From NCBI RefSeq assembly GCF_000515215.1, contig NZ_KI911557.1:5265741-5329740 (forward strand): DNA of 64,000 nucleotides, written 5' to 3'. Below, piece by piece: positions 47,661 through 57,988 of this stretch; the stretch's first letter is position 1, and each line of letters begins with the position of its first letter. The notes below the pieces were generated by a model. The model worked only from the letters and a program-made list of their open reading frames with translations. It had not been told where the DNA came from and did not search any database. The DNA is from Methylomonas sp. 11b (GTDB lineage: Bacteria > Pseudomonadota > Gammaproteobacteria > Methylococcales > Methylomonadaceae). Position numbers and translations under genes: made by a program.

Positions 47661-48833
47661 CTAATTTTTTATTTTAGAGAATATCTTATATAATATTAGT
47701 ACTTTATCAATTAGATTATAATAAATAGTCAAAAAAGCACGCGCGGGTGGCGGAGAGGGTGATCTTTTTAGGGGGGGGGCAATATTTAAAATAGTTTGAA
47801 AGGGGTGTGAATATATGTCTATAGAATTGTCAATTGAATATTTATAGAAAACTTCCTCTTGTGCATGTTCTATCATTGTAGTTGTTTTTATCTTGCCAAG
47901 AAGGATATTCTCAATTGCTAAAAACCAAGATTTAGGGTTGTTCTCCACTAGAATACCATTTAGGCCGTTATTAATACATGAGCAATATGGTGTAATGTCG
48001 CTATAAATTCCGAGAATGCCAGCGGCAGAATATTCGAGCCATTTAATATTGCTTTTACATTGATTAAACTTTGTGTCTTTTAGTGGTACTAACGCAATAT
48101 GTATATCCAATTCCTTAAGACAAGAAGCATAGTCTTTGTAGTTTGGTTTGAAGTCGATGCTTCTAACTGATGGATGGTTACGAAAGGCCTTTGGGGCATC
48201 CCCGAAGAAAACTACATTAACTCGATCCTTATATTTTTTTAATATTTCGAAAACAGGTTCCTTTATGATCGCCCAGTCTTCTTGGTGTGTGGCTGTTCCT
48301 GATACCAGTATATTAAACTTATCGTGGTGCGGGCTTGCTTTGCTGAGGAATAAGTTATAGTTTACGAGGTTTTTTATTACATGAATGGGTCGGTCAGTGT
48401 ATGGAGTTAATTCATTTTTTAATGGTGCTGTTGAAACAGTAGTTAAGTCAGCTTCTTTTATTAGCCATTTAATATATGGTGAAACTGTCTTAAAATAAAA
48501 AATACGAGGGTGTTCCGGTTGATTATCGAGAAGTAAATCATCTAAATCGTAAACAACGGGAATCCCTATGTTTAATAAATATAATAATAGCTCTGCGGTT
48601 TTTTTGCTTGGAAAATCTCGTTGAATAATGATTAAATCTGCATTTTTAGTTGGGTTGATGTCAAAGTTTTTCTTTAGGCAATTTTTTCTAGTATTCCAAA
48701 TGATATTCCAGTTAAGTGATGATATAGGATAAAGAAGTCTGATAACAGAGCATGCATCCGTTGTGCAACCTTTTGAATAGACAGATACTGTTACGGCTTT
48801 TTTTAATTGAATTTCTTTCATTTGGCGATGCAT
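47661..48833 (-). CDS. Glycosyltransferase (GT-B fold), polysaccharide cluster
   Basis: A 390-residue protein. Motifs such as ADLIIIQRDFPSKKTAELLL, GIPVVYDLDDLLLDNQPEHPR and ADLTTVSTAPLKNEL, then the donor-site region SNIKWLEYSAAGILGIYSD and NGILVENNPKSWFLAIENIL, match GT-B transferases that build glycans on a lipid carrier. A run of nine G (C9 in the coding strand) sits in the C-terminal tail (IAPPLKRSPSPPPARAF). The last 40 residues beyond it are less conserved in feel. The best in-frame start is the ATG at 48833, with MKEIQLKK five codons later as an alternative. Confidence 0.75.
   Translation of the reverse strand: MHRQMKEIQLKKAVTVSVYSKGCTTDACSVIRLLYPISSLNWNIIWNTRKNCLKKNFDINPTKNADLIIIQRDFPSKKTAELLLYLLNIGIPVVYDLDDLLLDNQPEHPRIFYFKTVSPYIKWLIKEADLTTVSTAPLKNELTPYTDRPIHVIKNLVNYNLFLSKASPHHDKFNILVSGTATHQEDWAIIKEPVFEILKKYKDRVNVVFFGDAPKAFRNHPSVRSIDFKPNYKDYASCLKELDIHIALVPLKDTKFNQCKSNIKWLEYSAAGILGIYSDITPYCSCINNGLNGILVENNPKSWFLAIENILLGKIKTTTMIEHAQEEVFYKYSIDNSIDIYSHPFQTILNIAPPLKRSPSPPPARAFLTIYYNLIDKVLILYKIFSKIKN
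47771..47779. repeat. G9 homopolymer tract inside a glycosyltransferase gene
   Basis: Nine consecutive G on the plus strand (C on the coding strand) interrupt codons for A-P-P-L. Such tracts slip during replication and can switch the frame of the last 40 or so codons. Confidence 0.9.
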
Positions 48834-49092
48834 ATTTCTTAAATGTTACCAATTATTTCAAATGGAAAAACTATCCAAAAACTTAGTTTCAACGATAAAG
48901 CTCTTTATGTATGATATATCGAGTTGTTATAGTAGTATGGAGGGAGCCAAGTTTTGAGTATTTATGCGTCAATCATGATTTTATAAATAAAAACTGCTGT
49001 GATTTATTAGTTTTCTTTGGGAGCCTTTGGTTGATGCGCAAATCATTGAGTTGACTGGCGCTTAAATTCGATACAGCTAATTAATCAGAGAT

Positions 49093-49986
49093 TCATTTGA
49101 AGTGTTTTTTACATTTGATTATAAAGTCTTTCACCATTCTTCTTGAAATGTTTTCTTGTTCTATGAGGGTTGGCAATAGATGCTGTCTGGTATTTTTTGC
49201 GTAATCGATGTCATCAAATCCGTATGCAATGCCATAACGTTTGCTTTCCTCTGATCTCCATCGGTCTTTGCTTAATCCCTCTTCGGGAATAACAATGCTT
49301 GTGCATCCACATAACGCAGCATACTCAGAATACATGGTATGCAAATCATACGAAATACACATTTCAACGGAGTTGAAAATATCTGCGATTTCCTTGTGCG
49401 GCAAGTCGTCAATTAATATTGAATTAGTGAGGTCATGTACTATTTTTTTGCCACGACCTTTTCTCAGGATGTAACACGTACCTTTTCTTTCCCCAAAATT
49501 ACTTTGGTAATAAATGTCGTTGCGTAAGAAAATTATTTGCAATAAATTATCTCCATCTTTATTAAGATTTTTGTCATTGAACGCTTGTTGATAAAAAAAA
49601 TACAACTCGTTTTCGAGATAATCTACTGTTCCGGTATGAAAGCCTGGTTTGTGTAAAAACCAGCGGACAATTTTTTTTGCAAATAGGGGGTTTCCGCCAA
49701 TTATTTCTGGGTAAATTATAATAGCGTCTTTTAAATCGGAGTAATTTGCTATTGGCGTAATAAGGTTTCGGGATATCTTATATTCTAGTCTGCCGTATTT
49801 TAGGCTATGCCATAATGCGCAAATACTTTTTATCGGCTGTGGATATATCCACTCCGGCTTGTCAAAAGGCCATATTAACGCAGTCTCGCCCTCCAGATTT
49901 AGAAAATGGCAAAGTCGGTGTAATGCAATGGAACCTCCTATGTTTTCATTAAATTCAGGTGAGTAAATAATGAATCTATTTTTCAT
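49093..49986 (-). CDS. Putative glycosyltransferase of the polysaccharide cluster
   Basis: A 297-residue AT-rich gene. The N-terminus IIYSPEFNENIGGSIALHRL, with the G-G-S after an acidic patch, and the C-terminal YSEYAALCGCTSIVIPEEG resemble GT-B donor domains of the WavQ-like type. The usual E-x7-E motif is not obvious. It overlaps the flippase gene by 11 bases (same strand), so it is co-translated with it. I cannot assign the sugar. Confidence 0.55.
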   Translation of the reverse strand: MKNRFIIYSPEFNENIGGSIALHRLCHFLNLEGETALIWPFDKPEWIYPQPIKSICALWHSLKYGRLEYKISRNLITPIANYSDLKDAIIIYPEIIGGNPLFAKKIVRWFLHKPGFHTGTVDYLENELYFFYQQAFNDKNLNKDGDNLLQIIFLRNDIYYQSNFGERKGTCYILRKGRGKKIVHDLTNSILIDDLPHKEIADIFNSVEMCISYDLHTMYSEYAALCGCTSIVIPEEGLSKDRWRSEESKRYGIAYGFDDIDYAKNTRQHLLPTLIEQENISRRMVKDFIIKCKKHFK

Positions 49987-51445
49987 TCTCGTGTATTTTT
50001 AACATGAATAACAATTTTTTTAAATATATATAAGCGTCAGTTTTAATTGAGCTGTTGGCGGAAAGATATAGAAGGGTAAAAATCAATAGCTTGATTATAA
50101 AAAAATGTGTGAGGTTTTCTGTAATTATTCTTGACGAAAATATAGCAAATGCCACAGATATAATTGAAATTAGCATTTGGATTATAATTGGTTTCGCAAT
50201 GCTCATATAAGGAACTCTTATTTCATTGGATGTAAATAAAATATTTAATAGAAGCATGGATAGAGAGTTTATGATCATGCAGTATAGGTATGCTTGAACT
50301 CCCGAAAGGTATAGAGTGGCAATGTTTATGCTTAATATTGCCGCCTTATATATTTCTAGGCGAAGGAATGATCTTGAATTGCCACGACAACTCAAGGCAC
50401 TTACCAAAATAGCGCTAATAGGATAACTATATCCAGTTATGACAAATAATTTAAAGAATTCAATAGACGGTGACCATTTTTCTGAGAGCAGCATAATTAT
50501 TATTTCATCTGAAATTAAGAATAAGCTTCCGGTGAAAAAAAATGAAACAAAACTAGTTATTCCGATCATTTTTAGAATGATACCTTGAAACTTTGGCAAA
50601 TCGTTTTGAATTTTACTTAAAGCTGGAAACAATATTTCTATGAGGCTCCCGGATGAGTATTGAACTAACATGGCATTTAGAGACTTGGCGCGTTCAAAGT
50701 AACCTAGTGTCGCCGATGTAACTATCTTTCCAATGGCTAGTATATCTATTCTTTCAAATATTGAAGCAATTATTGCCGATAAAAACATCCTAAAGCCGAA
50801 ACCCCATAATTGAGTAAGTGCTTTCCACGAAAAGTTCAAAATAGGTGTCCATTTGGCGACCTTCCAAATAATAATATTGTAAAAGAATGCCATTGATAAC
50901 GCTTGGGCTACTAGGCTCCATACGCCTACGTTATGTAAGGCTAGCGTTACGCCCAGACTACCACTTAGTAAAGTAGCTAATAAGTTGGATTTTGTTAGTG
51001 CTGAAAAGCTTAATTCTTTGCGAAGTCTTATTGTGCTAACGTTACCAAAAGCATTTATAATGAATAATAGGGACATTGCTTTCGTTATTGGAGTTAGCGT
51101 TTCATTAGCGTAAAATAACCCAATCAAGTTGGCCGATAAAAATGTTACCGATGTTAGTAATAGACCTATTGTTATATTAAAATAGAAAACAGAAGAATAA
51201 TGTATTTGTAGTGTTTTTCTTTTCTGAATAAGTGCACTGCTCAGCCCGAAATCGTTAAATATATTTGTTATGCCAATAATTACTATAACTAGTGCCATTA
51301 AGCCAAAATCCTTTGGTTCTAATGTGCGTGTGAGGATAATTGATGTAATAAATCCAATTATTTGTCTGATGGTTTTTCCCGAGAAATCCCAAAGAAATGC
51401 TTTTATCCCTTTTGATTCTAAATTTTGCAATTCTTTTAAGCTCAA
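49976..51445 (-). CDS. Wzx-type lipopolysaccharide/oligosaccharide flippase
   Basis: A 489-residue inner-membrane protein with about 12-14 helices. The opening LWDFSGKTIRQIIGFITSIILTRTLEPKDFGLMALVIVI is characteristic of the MATE-like polysaccharide transporter (MOP) superfamily. It should flip a lipid-linked repeat unit to the periplasm. No Wzy polymerase or Wzz gene is recognised in the window. Confidence 0.85.
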   Translation of the reverse strand: MSLKELQNLESKGIKAFLWDFSGKTIRQIIGFITSIILTRTLEPKDFGLMALVIVIIGITNIFNDFGLSSALIQKRKTLQIHYSSVFYFNITIGLLLTSVTFLSANLIGLFYANETLTPITKAMSLLFIINAFGNVSTIRLRKELSFSALTKSNLLATLLSGSLGVTLALHNVGVWSLVAQALSMAFFYNIIIWKVAKWTPILNFSWKALTQLWGFGFRMFLSAIIASIFERIDILAIGKIVTSATLGYFERAKSLNAMLVQYSSGSLIEILFPALSKIQNDLPKFQGIILKMIGITSFVSFFFTGSLFLISDEIIIMLLSEKWSPSIEFFKLFVITGYSYPISAILVSALSCRGNSRSFLRLEIYKAAILSINIATLYLSGVQAYLYCMIINSLSMLLLNILFTSNEIRVPYMSIAKPIIIQMLISIISVAFAIFSSRIITENLTHFFIIKLLIFTLLYLSANSSIKTDAYIYLKKLLFMLKIHENEK

Positions 51446-51632
51446 GTTTGGTTGGATATGTTTTTAATTATATATTTATTGGCTGCGTTACGATAGGTAC
51501 CTGTTCTATTTAGACTAGCACTTTAGAGCAAGTCATCTCATCTTATTCTGATTTTTGTTGCATTTAATGATCACAGTAAAGTTAATTAGAAGTCGGATGT
51601 GCTGGTGGTATTGGGTTAATATGACTTTGAAT

Positions 51633-52313
51633 TTAGGTTGTTTGAGCTAGAGTGTTCGGCATTATTGCATCGAATTTCATGGCCTCATCGAAATCTAGAT
51701 TTGGTGAAAATTCTCCAACGTGATAAGAGCAATTAATTATTTTTGGATACCCTTCGTCACTAAATTGTATGCGATTCTCCTCCCACCACCTCAATACTTG
51801 CAATAACATTTTACATTGCTGAATGAAGATACGGTGTCTATTTTCTGCAATGCTTTTTTCTGGATTAAATGGCGTTGCAGATTGAATCAAAGGATAACCT
51901 GTGTCTATCCCTTCATTAACAAAATGAATCGTTGCGCCAATAAACTTTGATCCTGATTTTATTGTGTCACCAAAGCCGTCTAGTCCTCGGCATGCTGGTA
52001 GAATCGATGGGTGGAGATTAATTAGCCTGTTTCTTGAGGCTGATAGAAATTCACCTTTAAAAAGCTTAGTATAAAAAGATATATATAGGTCAGGTTGATT
52101 TGATTTATATTCTTCTAACAAAGAGTTAGAAAACTTACTTGCACTTTTTGATTCAAAAACCTTTGTTGGTATACCAAAATTCTTTGCTATTTCAATAGCC
52201 CCACATCTGCGATCTGAGACGACATGTCTGATGCGTTCTCTAAAATAAGTGTTTTCCAAAAGGTTGCTAAGAACCCCTCCATTGGTGGAGGAAATAATAA
52301 CAATATTTATCAT
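51633..52313 (-). CDS. PurN-like formyltransferase, probably acting on an amino sugar
   Basis: A 226-residue formyltransferase with the catalytic triad of the family: Asn99 and His101 in INLHPSILP, and Asp137 in EGIDTGYPLI. The 38-residue gap between Asn and Asp matches GAR transformylase (106 to 144). It uses N10-formyl-tetrahydrofolate. Because it lies in an operon with a sugar aminotransferase and WbqC, and not with purine genes, it more likely N-formylates a dTDP- or UDP-amino sugar. It overlaps wbqC by four bases. Confidence 0.8.
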   Translation of the reverse strand: MINIVIISSTNGGVLSNLLENTYFRERIRHVVSDRRCGAIEIAKNFGIPTKVFESKSASKFSNSLLEEYKSNQPDLYISFYTKLFKGEFLSASRNRLINLHPSILPACRGLDGFGDTIKSGSKFIGATIHFVNEGIDTGYPLIQSATPFNPEKSIAENRHRIFIQQCKMLLQVLRWWEENRIQFSDEGYPKIINCSYHVGEFSPNLDFDEAMKFDAIMPNTLAQTT

Positions 52314-53032
52314 TGCAATATTTTTTTTTCGTTAGATATTAAATGGACAGCATTTAAGTGGTTTTTAGTATCAACTGGTCCAACCTCCATCAGTACATCA
52401 ATGATGGAAAGAGAGGGAGTAAAGCCTATTGATCTCTGTTTGTAAGTGAAAGGTTTCATCACAATAATTCGTAGGTCAATATCTGCAGCGCGAAAGGCTT
52501 CAATATCATATAAATCTTGACCACCTTGCAGGTTAATATAAGTTGTGACGCCTTCGCGCTTGCATATATCTAAGATTCGCTCTTGGCCTGATAATGCATT
52601 GTTTTTATGGGATAAACTAGACAATCGAAATTCAGTTTTAATTGATAAAAAAGACGCAAGTGTTTCTAGTTGGTTTCGCAGATAATCTGATAGGCTATCT
52701 GTTTTATAGCGAATTATTCTGTCTATTATTGGGAATACTTCGCAATAAAATGGAGACTTTTTATAGGTTATCTCAATAGATTTCAATATTTTATTTCGCC
52801 AGTTTGATGATAGCATCTGTATTTCGCAAATATGCTTATTTTGCGACGCCCGATTTAAAGGTACTGTAATATAATTAGGTTTTCCGTTAATTAATAGGCG
52901 ATTACGATTGATCCATCCTCGAGTAATGTAATTTACATCGTCATAGATAACAAAGCGATCTACTGCATGCATCAGCTGCCAATAGCCAATATAGGGAAAA
53001 AAATATGGCTGCATGACGGCCAAGCTTTTCAT
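52310..53032 (-). CDS. WbqC-family protein
   Basis: A 240-residue protein with the family N-terminus MQPYFFPYIGYWQLMHAVDRFVIYDDVNY, then RGWINRNRL and the conserved YINLQGGQDLYD and FTPSLSIIDVLM. WbqC proteins are found in O-antigen and glycan loci and are of uncertain function, possibly transferases. Overlaps of four bases at both ends link it to the aminotransferase and the formyltransferase as one operon. Confidence 0.9.
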   Translation of the reverse strand: MKSLAVMQPYFFPYIGYWQLMHAVDRFVIYDDVNYITRGWINRNRLLINGKPNYITVPLNRASQNKHICEIQMLSSNWRNKILKSIEITYKKSPFYCEVFPIIDRIIRYKTDSLSDYLRNQLETLASFLSIKTEFRLSSLSHKNNALSGQERILDICKREGVTTYINLQGGQDLYDIEAFRAADIDLRIIVMKPFTYKQRSIGFTPSLSIIDVLMEVGPVDTKNHLNAVHLISNEKKILQ

Positions 53033-54156
53033 TCATTTTCCTTGGTGATTACTTCGAGAATAAAATCAATCTGATCGTGGTGCAAATCTGGATAAATTGG
53101 TAAACAAATTACTTCAGTTGCAACTTTGCTTGCAATTGGCAAATTTGATTGATTAGCAGAGGATAAGCCTCTATACATTGGAAATTCGCTAATTAGCGGA
53201 TGGAAGTAGCGGCGAGCATAAACGCCTTTGTTTCTTAGTTTTTGGAACAACTCATCACGGCTAAGCCGATACTCTGAGCTCACTAGAATAGGGAAATAGG
53301 CATAGTTGGCTGTTTTTTCTTGGGAATTCGATAAGCAATATATACCTTTTATGAATGCCAATCCTTTACGGTAATGAGCGTCAAGAGCTTTACGTTTATT
53401 TAATGCTTGATCAATGCTTTTGAGCTGTAAAAGTCCAAGAGCAGCGTTAAACTCACTCATTTTGCCATTAATACCTGGCGCAACTACAGTCACTTCATCT
53501 ACGAAGCCAAAATTTTTGAGGTGATCGATACGCTGTTTGGTTTTTGCATCTGGACAGACGATAGCTCCGCCTTCAAAAGTATTAAATACTTTGGTGGCAT
53601 GGAAACTCAGCACAGATAAGTCGCCATGTCTTAGAATGCTACCTCCATTATCTTTTACTCCGAAAGCGTGAGCAGCATCATAGATAACCTTGAGGTTGTA
53701 ATTGTCGGCAATATTTTGAATAGCATCGACGTCGCAAGGGTGGCCGTAGCAATGTACTGGCATTATCGCTGTTGTTTGCGGAGTGATTGCCGACTCTATT
53801 TTTGTAGGATCGAGATTAAGTGTATCGGGAGCAATGTCAACAAATACCGGCTTTATTCCATTCCATAGTAGGGAGTGCGAGGTTGCCACGAATGAATACG
53901 GCGTTGTGATAACCTCTCCAGTAATACGTAACGATTGCAATGCGGTAACTAGAGCTATAGTGCCATTAGTGAATAATGAAATATATTTAATGCCTAAATA
54001 ATCGCAAAGTGCTTGTTCAAATTGTTGATGAAAAGGCCCGCCATTGGTCAGTATTTTACTGTCCCAAATTTGTTGTAAGTATGGAATAAATTCATCAAGG
54101 GGTGGTAATGACGGTTGTGTTACATATATTTGATTGTTCACATGTGACCTTTTCAA
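53029..54156 (-). CDS. DegT/DnrJ/EryC1-type sugar aminotransferase
   Basis: A 375-residue PLP enzyme. The PLP lysine is Lys189 in SFHATKVFNTFEGG. The DegT signature residues include TNGGPFHQQFE, NGTIALVTALQSL, VIYDAAHAFG and MPVHCYGHPCDV. It adds an amino group to a keto-sugar nucleotide, usually a 3- or 4-keto-6-deoxy hexose, in O-antigen synthesis. With the formyltransferase it fits synthesis of a formamido-dideoxy sugar such as the dTDP-4-formamido-4,6-dideoxyglucose pathway, but the needed dehydratase and thymidylyltransferase are outside the window. The first gene of this minus-strand block. Confidence 0.9.
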   Translation of the reverse strand: MKRSHVNNQIYVTQPSLPPLDEFIPYLQQIWDSKILTNGGPFHQQFEQALCDYLGIKYISLFTNGTIALVTALQSLRITGEVITTPYSFVATSHSLLWNGIKPVFVDIAPDTLNLDPTKIESAITPQTTAIMPVHCYGHPCDVDAIQNIADNYNLKVIYDAAHAFGVKDNGGSILRHGDLSVLSFHATKVFNTFEGGAIVCPDAKTKQRIDHLKNFGFVDEVTVVAPGINGKMSEFNAALGLLQLKSIDQALNKRKALDAHYRKGLAFIKGIYCLSNSQEKTANYAYFPILVSSEYRLSRDELFQKLRNKGVYARRYFHPLISEFPMYRGLSSANQSNLPIASKVATEVICLPIYPDLHHDQIDFILEVITKENE

Positions 54157-54237
54157 TTGGATCGTAAAAACATGCTTCCAAGTGTAGTCATGTACTAACC
54201 ATTCTCATAGCCTAAGCAGAGTCTAAATTTAATACGA

Positions 54238-56319
54238 TCAGCGCTTCGTTCTAAACTGCTTTGTTCTAGATTCGTTTTTGAACGGTATAACATCAGTTTT
54301 CGGCTGAAAACTCGGTACCAAATGCTGCTTACCATTACCAATCAAATCCGCGCGCCCCATATCTTTCAAGGCCTCCCGCAGCAACGGCCAGTTTTTCGGA
54401 TCGTGATAGCGTAGAAAAGCCTTATGCAAGCGGCGCTGTTTGATGCTTTTCGGAATCGCTATATCAGCACTATTACGAGCCACCTTGTGCAAGGTATTTT
54501 TGCCGGAGTGATACATCGCCGTGGCGATGGACATAGGCGAGGGCAAAAAGGCTTGCACCTGGTCGGCGCGGAAGCCGTTGCGTTTTAGCCATAGTGCCAG
54601 GTTCAGCATGTCTTTGTCTTCGGTGCCGGGATGGGCGGCGATGAAGTAGGGGATTAGATACTGCTCCTTACCCGCTTCCTTTGAATACTTATCAAACATC
54701 TGCTTGAAGCGGTCGTAGGTGCCCATGCCGGGTTTCATCATTTTCGACAGCGGGCCTTGCTCGGTGTGTTCCGGGGCAATTTTCAGGTAGCCGCCCACAT
54801 GGTGGGTCACCAGTTCTTTGACATATTCCGGGGTTTCCACGGCGATGTCGTAGCGCAGACCTGAGGCGATGAAGATTTTCTTGATGCCTGGCAGTTGGCG
54901 GGCGCGCCGGTAGAGTTTAACCAGCGGCGTTTGATCGGTATTCAGATTGTGACAGATGCCAGGGTAGACGCAGGATGGTTTGCGGCAGGATTCTTCGATT
55001 TTCGGATCCTTGCAGGCCAAGCGCCACATATTGGCGGTAGGTCCGCCCAAGTCGGAGATATGGCCGGTGAAATTGGGCGAGGTGTCGCGGATGGCTTCAA
55101 TCTCTCGAATGATCGAATCTTCGGAACGATTCTGAATGATGCGGCCTTCGTGCTCGGTGATCGAACAAAAGCTGCAACCACCAAAGCAGCCACGCATGAT
55201 CAGCACAGAATGCTGGATCATTTCAAAAGCGGGGATATTGGCCTTGCCGTAAGATTTATGCGGTAGCCGAGAGTAGGGCAGGTCGAAGACGCCATCCATT
55301 TCCGGTGTGGTGAGGGGTAATGGTGGGGGATTGATCCACACCTCGCGGTTGCCGTGGCGTTGAATCAAGGCGCGGGCGTTGCCGGGGTTGGTTTCGCCGT
55401 GCATCACTCGCGAAGCATGTGCGTATAGAATCGGATCGTCTTTTACTGCTTCGTAATCCGGCAAGCGGATGACGGTTTGTGTGCGCTGCTTATTGGCGAT
55501 GGGTTTGAATTGGATAACCTTTTCATCTGCCGCAAGTTCAGGCTTATCGTCACATGCCGGCATTTCCTGATAGGGATTGACGTGCGAAATCACCGCACCC
55601 GGCTTATCGATGTCGGTGGAGTCTTTCTCCATCCAGCCCTGCGGCACCTGCTTCACAAAATGTACTGTGCCGCGAATGCCTTTCAGGTCGGCAATGGTCT
55701 CGCCTTTTGCCAGACGCTGGGCGATTTCCACTACTTGCCGTTCGGCGTTGCCGTAGACCAGTAAATCGGCTTTGGAATCCAGCAAGATGGATTTACGCAC
55801 TTTGTCCGACCAATAATCGTAATGGGCGATACGGCGTAAACTGGCTTCGATACCGCCGATGACGATGGGGACGTTTTTATAGGCTTCACGGCAACGGTGG
55901 GCGTAGACATTCACGGCGCGGTCCGGGCGTTTACCGGCTGCGCCATCGGCTGTGTAAGCGTCGTTGGAGCGGATTTTCTTGTCAGAGGTATAGCGATTCA
56001 CCATCGAATCCATATTGCCGCCGGTCACGCCGAAAAACAGCTTGGGTTGGCCCAGCCGTCTAAAGTCCTCGGCGCTATGCCAATCCGGTTGGGAGATGAT
56101 GCCGACTCGGAATCCCTGGGCTTCCAACACCCGGCCGATCACCGCCATGCCGAAGCTGGGATGATCGACATAGGCATCGCCCGTGACCAAGATCACGTCG
56201 CAGGCGTCCCAGCCCAGTTGCTGCATTTCAGCCAGCGTCATCGGCAATTCCGGCGCCGGCCCGAAGCGGTGCGCCCAGTATTTTTTATAGCCGAAGATGT
56301 TGGGAGCGTTGTGTATCAC
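54238..56319 (-). CDS. ygiQ: YgiQ-family radical SAM protein
   Basis: A 693-residue protein. The [4Fe-4S] radical SAM motif is [11 protein letters not shown], and an N-terminal B12-binding-like domain begins with [24 protein letters not shown]. The family member YgiQ is conserved and of uncertain function. The [12 protein letters not shown] and [16 protein letters not shown] segments and the C-terminal tail are typical. Its ATG overlaps the stop of the upstream spermidine-synthase-like gene by four bases. Confidence 0.93.
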   Translation of the reverse strand: MIHNAPNIFGYKKYWAHRFGPAPELPMTLAEMQQLGWDACDVILVTGDAYVDHPSFGMAVIGRVLEAQGFRVGIISQPDWHSAEDFRRLGQPKLFFGVTGGNMDSMVNRYTSDKKIRSNDAYTADGAAGKRPDRAVNVYAHRCREAYKNVPIVIGGIEASLRRIAHYDYWSDKVRKSILLDSKADLLVYGNAERQVVEIAQRLAKGETIADLKGIRGTVHFVKQVPQGWMEKDSTDIDKPGAVISHVNPYQEMPACDDKPELAADEKVIQFKPIANKQRTQTVIRLPDYEAVKDDPILYAHASRVMHGETNPGNARALIQRHGNREVWINPPPLPLTTPEMDGVFDLPYSRLPHKSYGKANIPAFEMIQHSVLIMRGCFGGCSFCSITEHEGRIIQNRSEDSIIREIEAIRDTSPNFTGHISDLGGPTANMWRLACKDPKIEESCRKPSCVYPGICHNLNTDQTPLVKLYRRARQLPGIKKIFIASGLRYDIAVETPEYVKELVTHHVGGYLKIAPEHTEQGPLSKMMKPGMGTYDRFKQMFDKYSKEAGKEQYLIPYFIAAHPGTEDKDMLNLALWLKRNGFRADQVQAFLPSPMSIATAMYHSGKNTLHKVARNSADIAIPKSIKQRRLHKAFLRYHDPKNWPLLREALKDMGRADLIGNGKQHLVPSFQPKTDVIPFKNESRTKQFRTKR

Positions 56320-57119
56320 GATTTTATAATCCGGTTGAAGACGTTAGGGTTGTGGCGTTTTAAGTCCAGCAGATAGGTGGAGAACTCCAGCTGATATAAC
56401 TGTTCAAGCTGTTTGGCTTTGTCGATCAGCTGTTTGACGCCAGGCTTTGTCATGGCTTCGCCAAAGGCAAAACCGATCACGTTACCGCGATTGCGCACCG
56501 GCAAAAACAACATACGCCTATCGAACATGCGGCCCAGATTCCAAACCACTTGTTGGAACATGTCCTTGTCGGTACCCCATAAGTTGATCACCAGCAGACC
56601 GTTCTTGGTCAGCAAGGTTCGGCAATTGTCGAAAAAAGTTTCGCTGCTCACTTCCGGAGCCATGCCGTCGTGATCGTAAGCGTCAATTAGGATCAGGTCG
56701 TGTTGCTCGCTTTGCACCTGGCTGGCCTGACGCACATGCTGCGCGCCGCAGCCGATCTTGATTTTCAGGCGCGGGTCGAATGGCAAGCCGAAATGACTGC
56801 GCGCCACTTTCAACACGCTGCCGCGAAATTCCACTACCTTGAGTCGACAATCGGCAAATTGATGCAACATGAATTTGGCGATGGTGCCGCCGCCTAAACC
56901 TATCATCAGTATTTCGCGGGGGGTGTCGTGAAACATCAAGCCGGCCATCATGGCCCGTGCGTACAGGGAATGGAGGCGGTTGGGTTCGGCCAGCAGCATA
57001 CTGCTTTGTCGGGCATGCGAGCCAAAGTGCAAGGCCCTGACGCCTTCCTTATCAACGATTTCTATGATGCCCTCGTCGTCGTGGCTTTGGTGTACCACCA
57101 AGCCTTCATATTTGTACAT
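56316..57119 (-). CDS. Spermidine-synthase-like protein
   Basis: A 267-residue protein with the Rossmann-type SAM-binding loop [17 protein letters not shown], an acidic VVEFRG motif in place of the usual E-I-D, and [21 protein letters not shown]. This is the layout of spermidine synthase relatives without a membrane domain. The catalytic aspartate (Asp in IDAYD) is present. The substrate may be other than putrescine. It is co-transcribed with ygiQ; they overlap by four bases. Confidence 0.8.
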   Translation of the reverse strand: MYKYEGLVVHQSHDDEGIIEIVDKEGVRALHFGSHARQSSMLLAEPNRLHSLYARAMMAGLMFHDTPREILMIGLGGGTIAKFMLHQFADCRLKVVEFRGSVLKVARSHFGLPFDPRLKIKIGCGAQHVRQASQVQSEQHDLILIDAYDHDGMAPEVSSETFFDNCRTLLTKNGLLVINLWGTDKDMFQQVVWNLGRMFDRRMLFLPVRNRGNVIGFAFGEAMTKPGVKQLIDKAKQLEQLYQLEFSTYLLDLKRHNPNVFNRIIKS

Positions 57120-57259
57120 GCGCTGCAGCGAACGGTGAAGATAGGGCTATTTTCCTTGAAAATCCGGCGATTGTCTTGTGAATAGTGCGTTGGTGACGAT
57201 TTAGTCACCTTGAAAAAATGAAGGGATATTGGATTAATGCGGCTTGCTTTATGGGTATG

Positions 57260-57279
57260 GGTGCGAATTATTTCGCACC
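57260..57279. terminator. Hairpin between the GST and spermidine-synthase-like genes
   Basis: GGTGCGAA (57260-57267) and TTCGCACC (57272-57279) make a perfect 8-bp stem with a 4-base loop. No T tract follows on either strand. It lies downstream of the GST gene (minus strand). Confidence 0.5.
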
Positions 57280-57341
57280 GTAAATCGAAGGCCTGGAGCA
57301 GGCGGTTTTTGCTTATCGAGAAGATGGTGCAGAGATAAAGG

Positions 57342-57962
57342 TCAGTCCACTCTATAACCTTCCTCCATCAGCACGCGTTTAACGACCGGACGCGACAGCA
57401 TCAAGCGATAGTGTTTCAAGCAGTTGTCCGGCAGGGTTACGCCGGTTTTATCCGCCCAAAACTCTACGTAAAATAAAGCAGCATCGGCGATGCTGAATGC
57501 ACCCAAAGCGTAGCCTTCGGCAGGTAGCTGTTCATTCAATATTGCAAAACCTTTATTAACAATATCCAGTCCTTGCGCTTTAACCGCCTCGTGATCGGCA
57601 GGATTGGGCGTGAATTTCTCCGTGGTAAAAATTCTCGCAAAGCCCTGACCATGTAGCGTACCGACCGCATAGTCCATCAACTCGATAGCTTTTGCGTCGC
57701 CATCTGCGTCGCCCGGCAACAGTTTGGCTTTAGGGTAGCTGCGCGCCAGCCAGTAAGCGATGGCCTGGAATTCGGTCAACGCGGTACCGTCGTTACGGAC
57801 CAGGGTGGGAATGGTGGCTTTGGGGTTTAATGCCAGATAATCGGCTTGATGCTGATCGCCGGCCATTAAATTGACTAGATGGGCTTCGAAAACCAGATCC
57901 AGCTCTTCCAGTAAAATATGGATTCCGGTGGTGCAGGAGCCGGGTGTCATGTAGAGTTTCAT
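57342..57962 (-). CDS. Glutathione S-transferase
   Basis: A 206-residue GST. The N-terminal thioredoxin-fold part has KLYMTPGSCTTGIHILLEEL, NPKATIPTLVRNDG and LTEFQAIAYWLARSYP. The C-terminal helical domain follows. The N-terminal residue set (S-C-T) suggests a beta- or omega-like class with a catalytic cysteine or serine. AGGA six bases before the ATG. It follows two other genes on the same strand, with spacings of 15 and 26 bases. It probably detoxifies electrophiles with glutathione. Confidence 0.9.
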   Translation of the reverse strand: MKLYMTPGSCTTGIHILLEELDLVFEAHLVNLMAGDQHQADYLALNPKATIPTLVRNDGTALTEFQAIAYWLARSYPKAKLLPGDADGDAKAIELMDYAVGTLHGQGFARIFTTEKFTPNPADHEAVKAQGLDIVNKGFAILNEQLPAEGYALGAFSIADAALFYVEFWADKTGVTLPDNCLKHYRLMLSRPVVKRVLMEEGYRVD

Positions 57963-57988
57963 AAATTATCCTGTCGGAAAAGTTTCGC

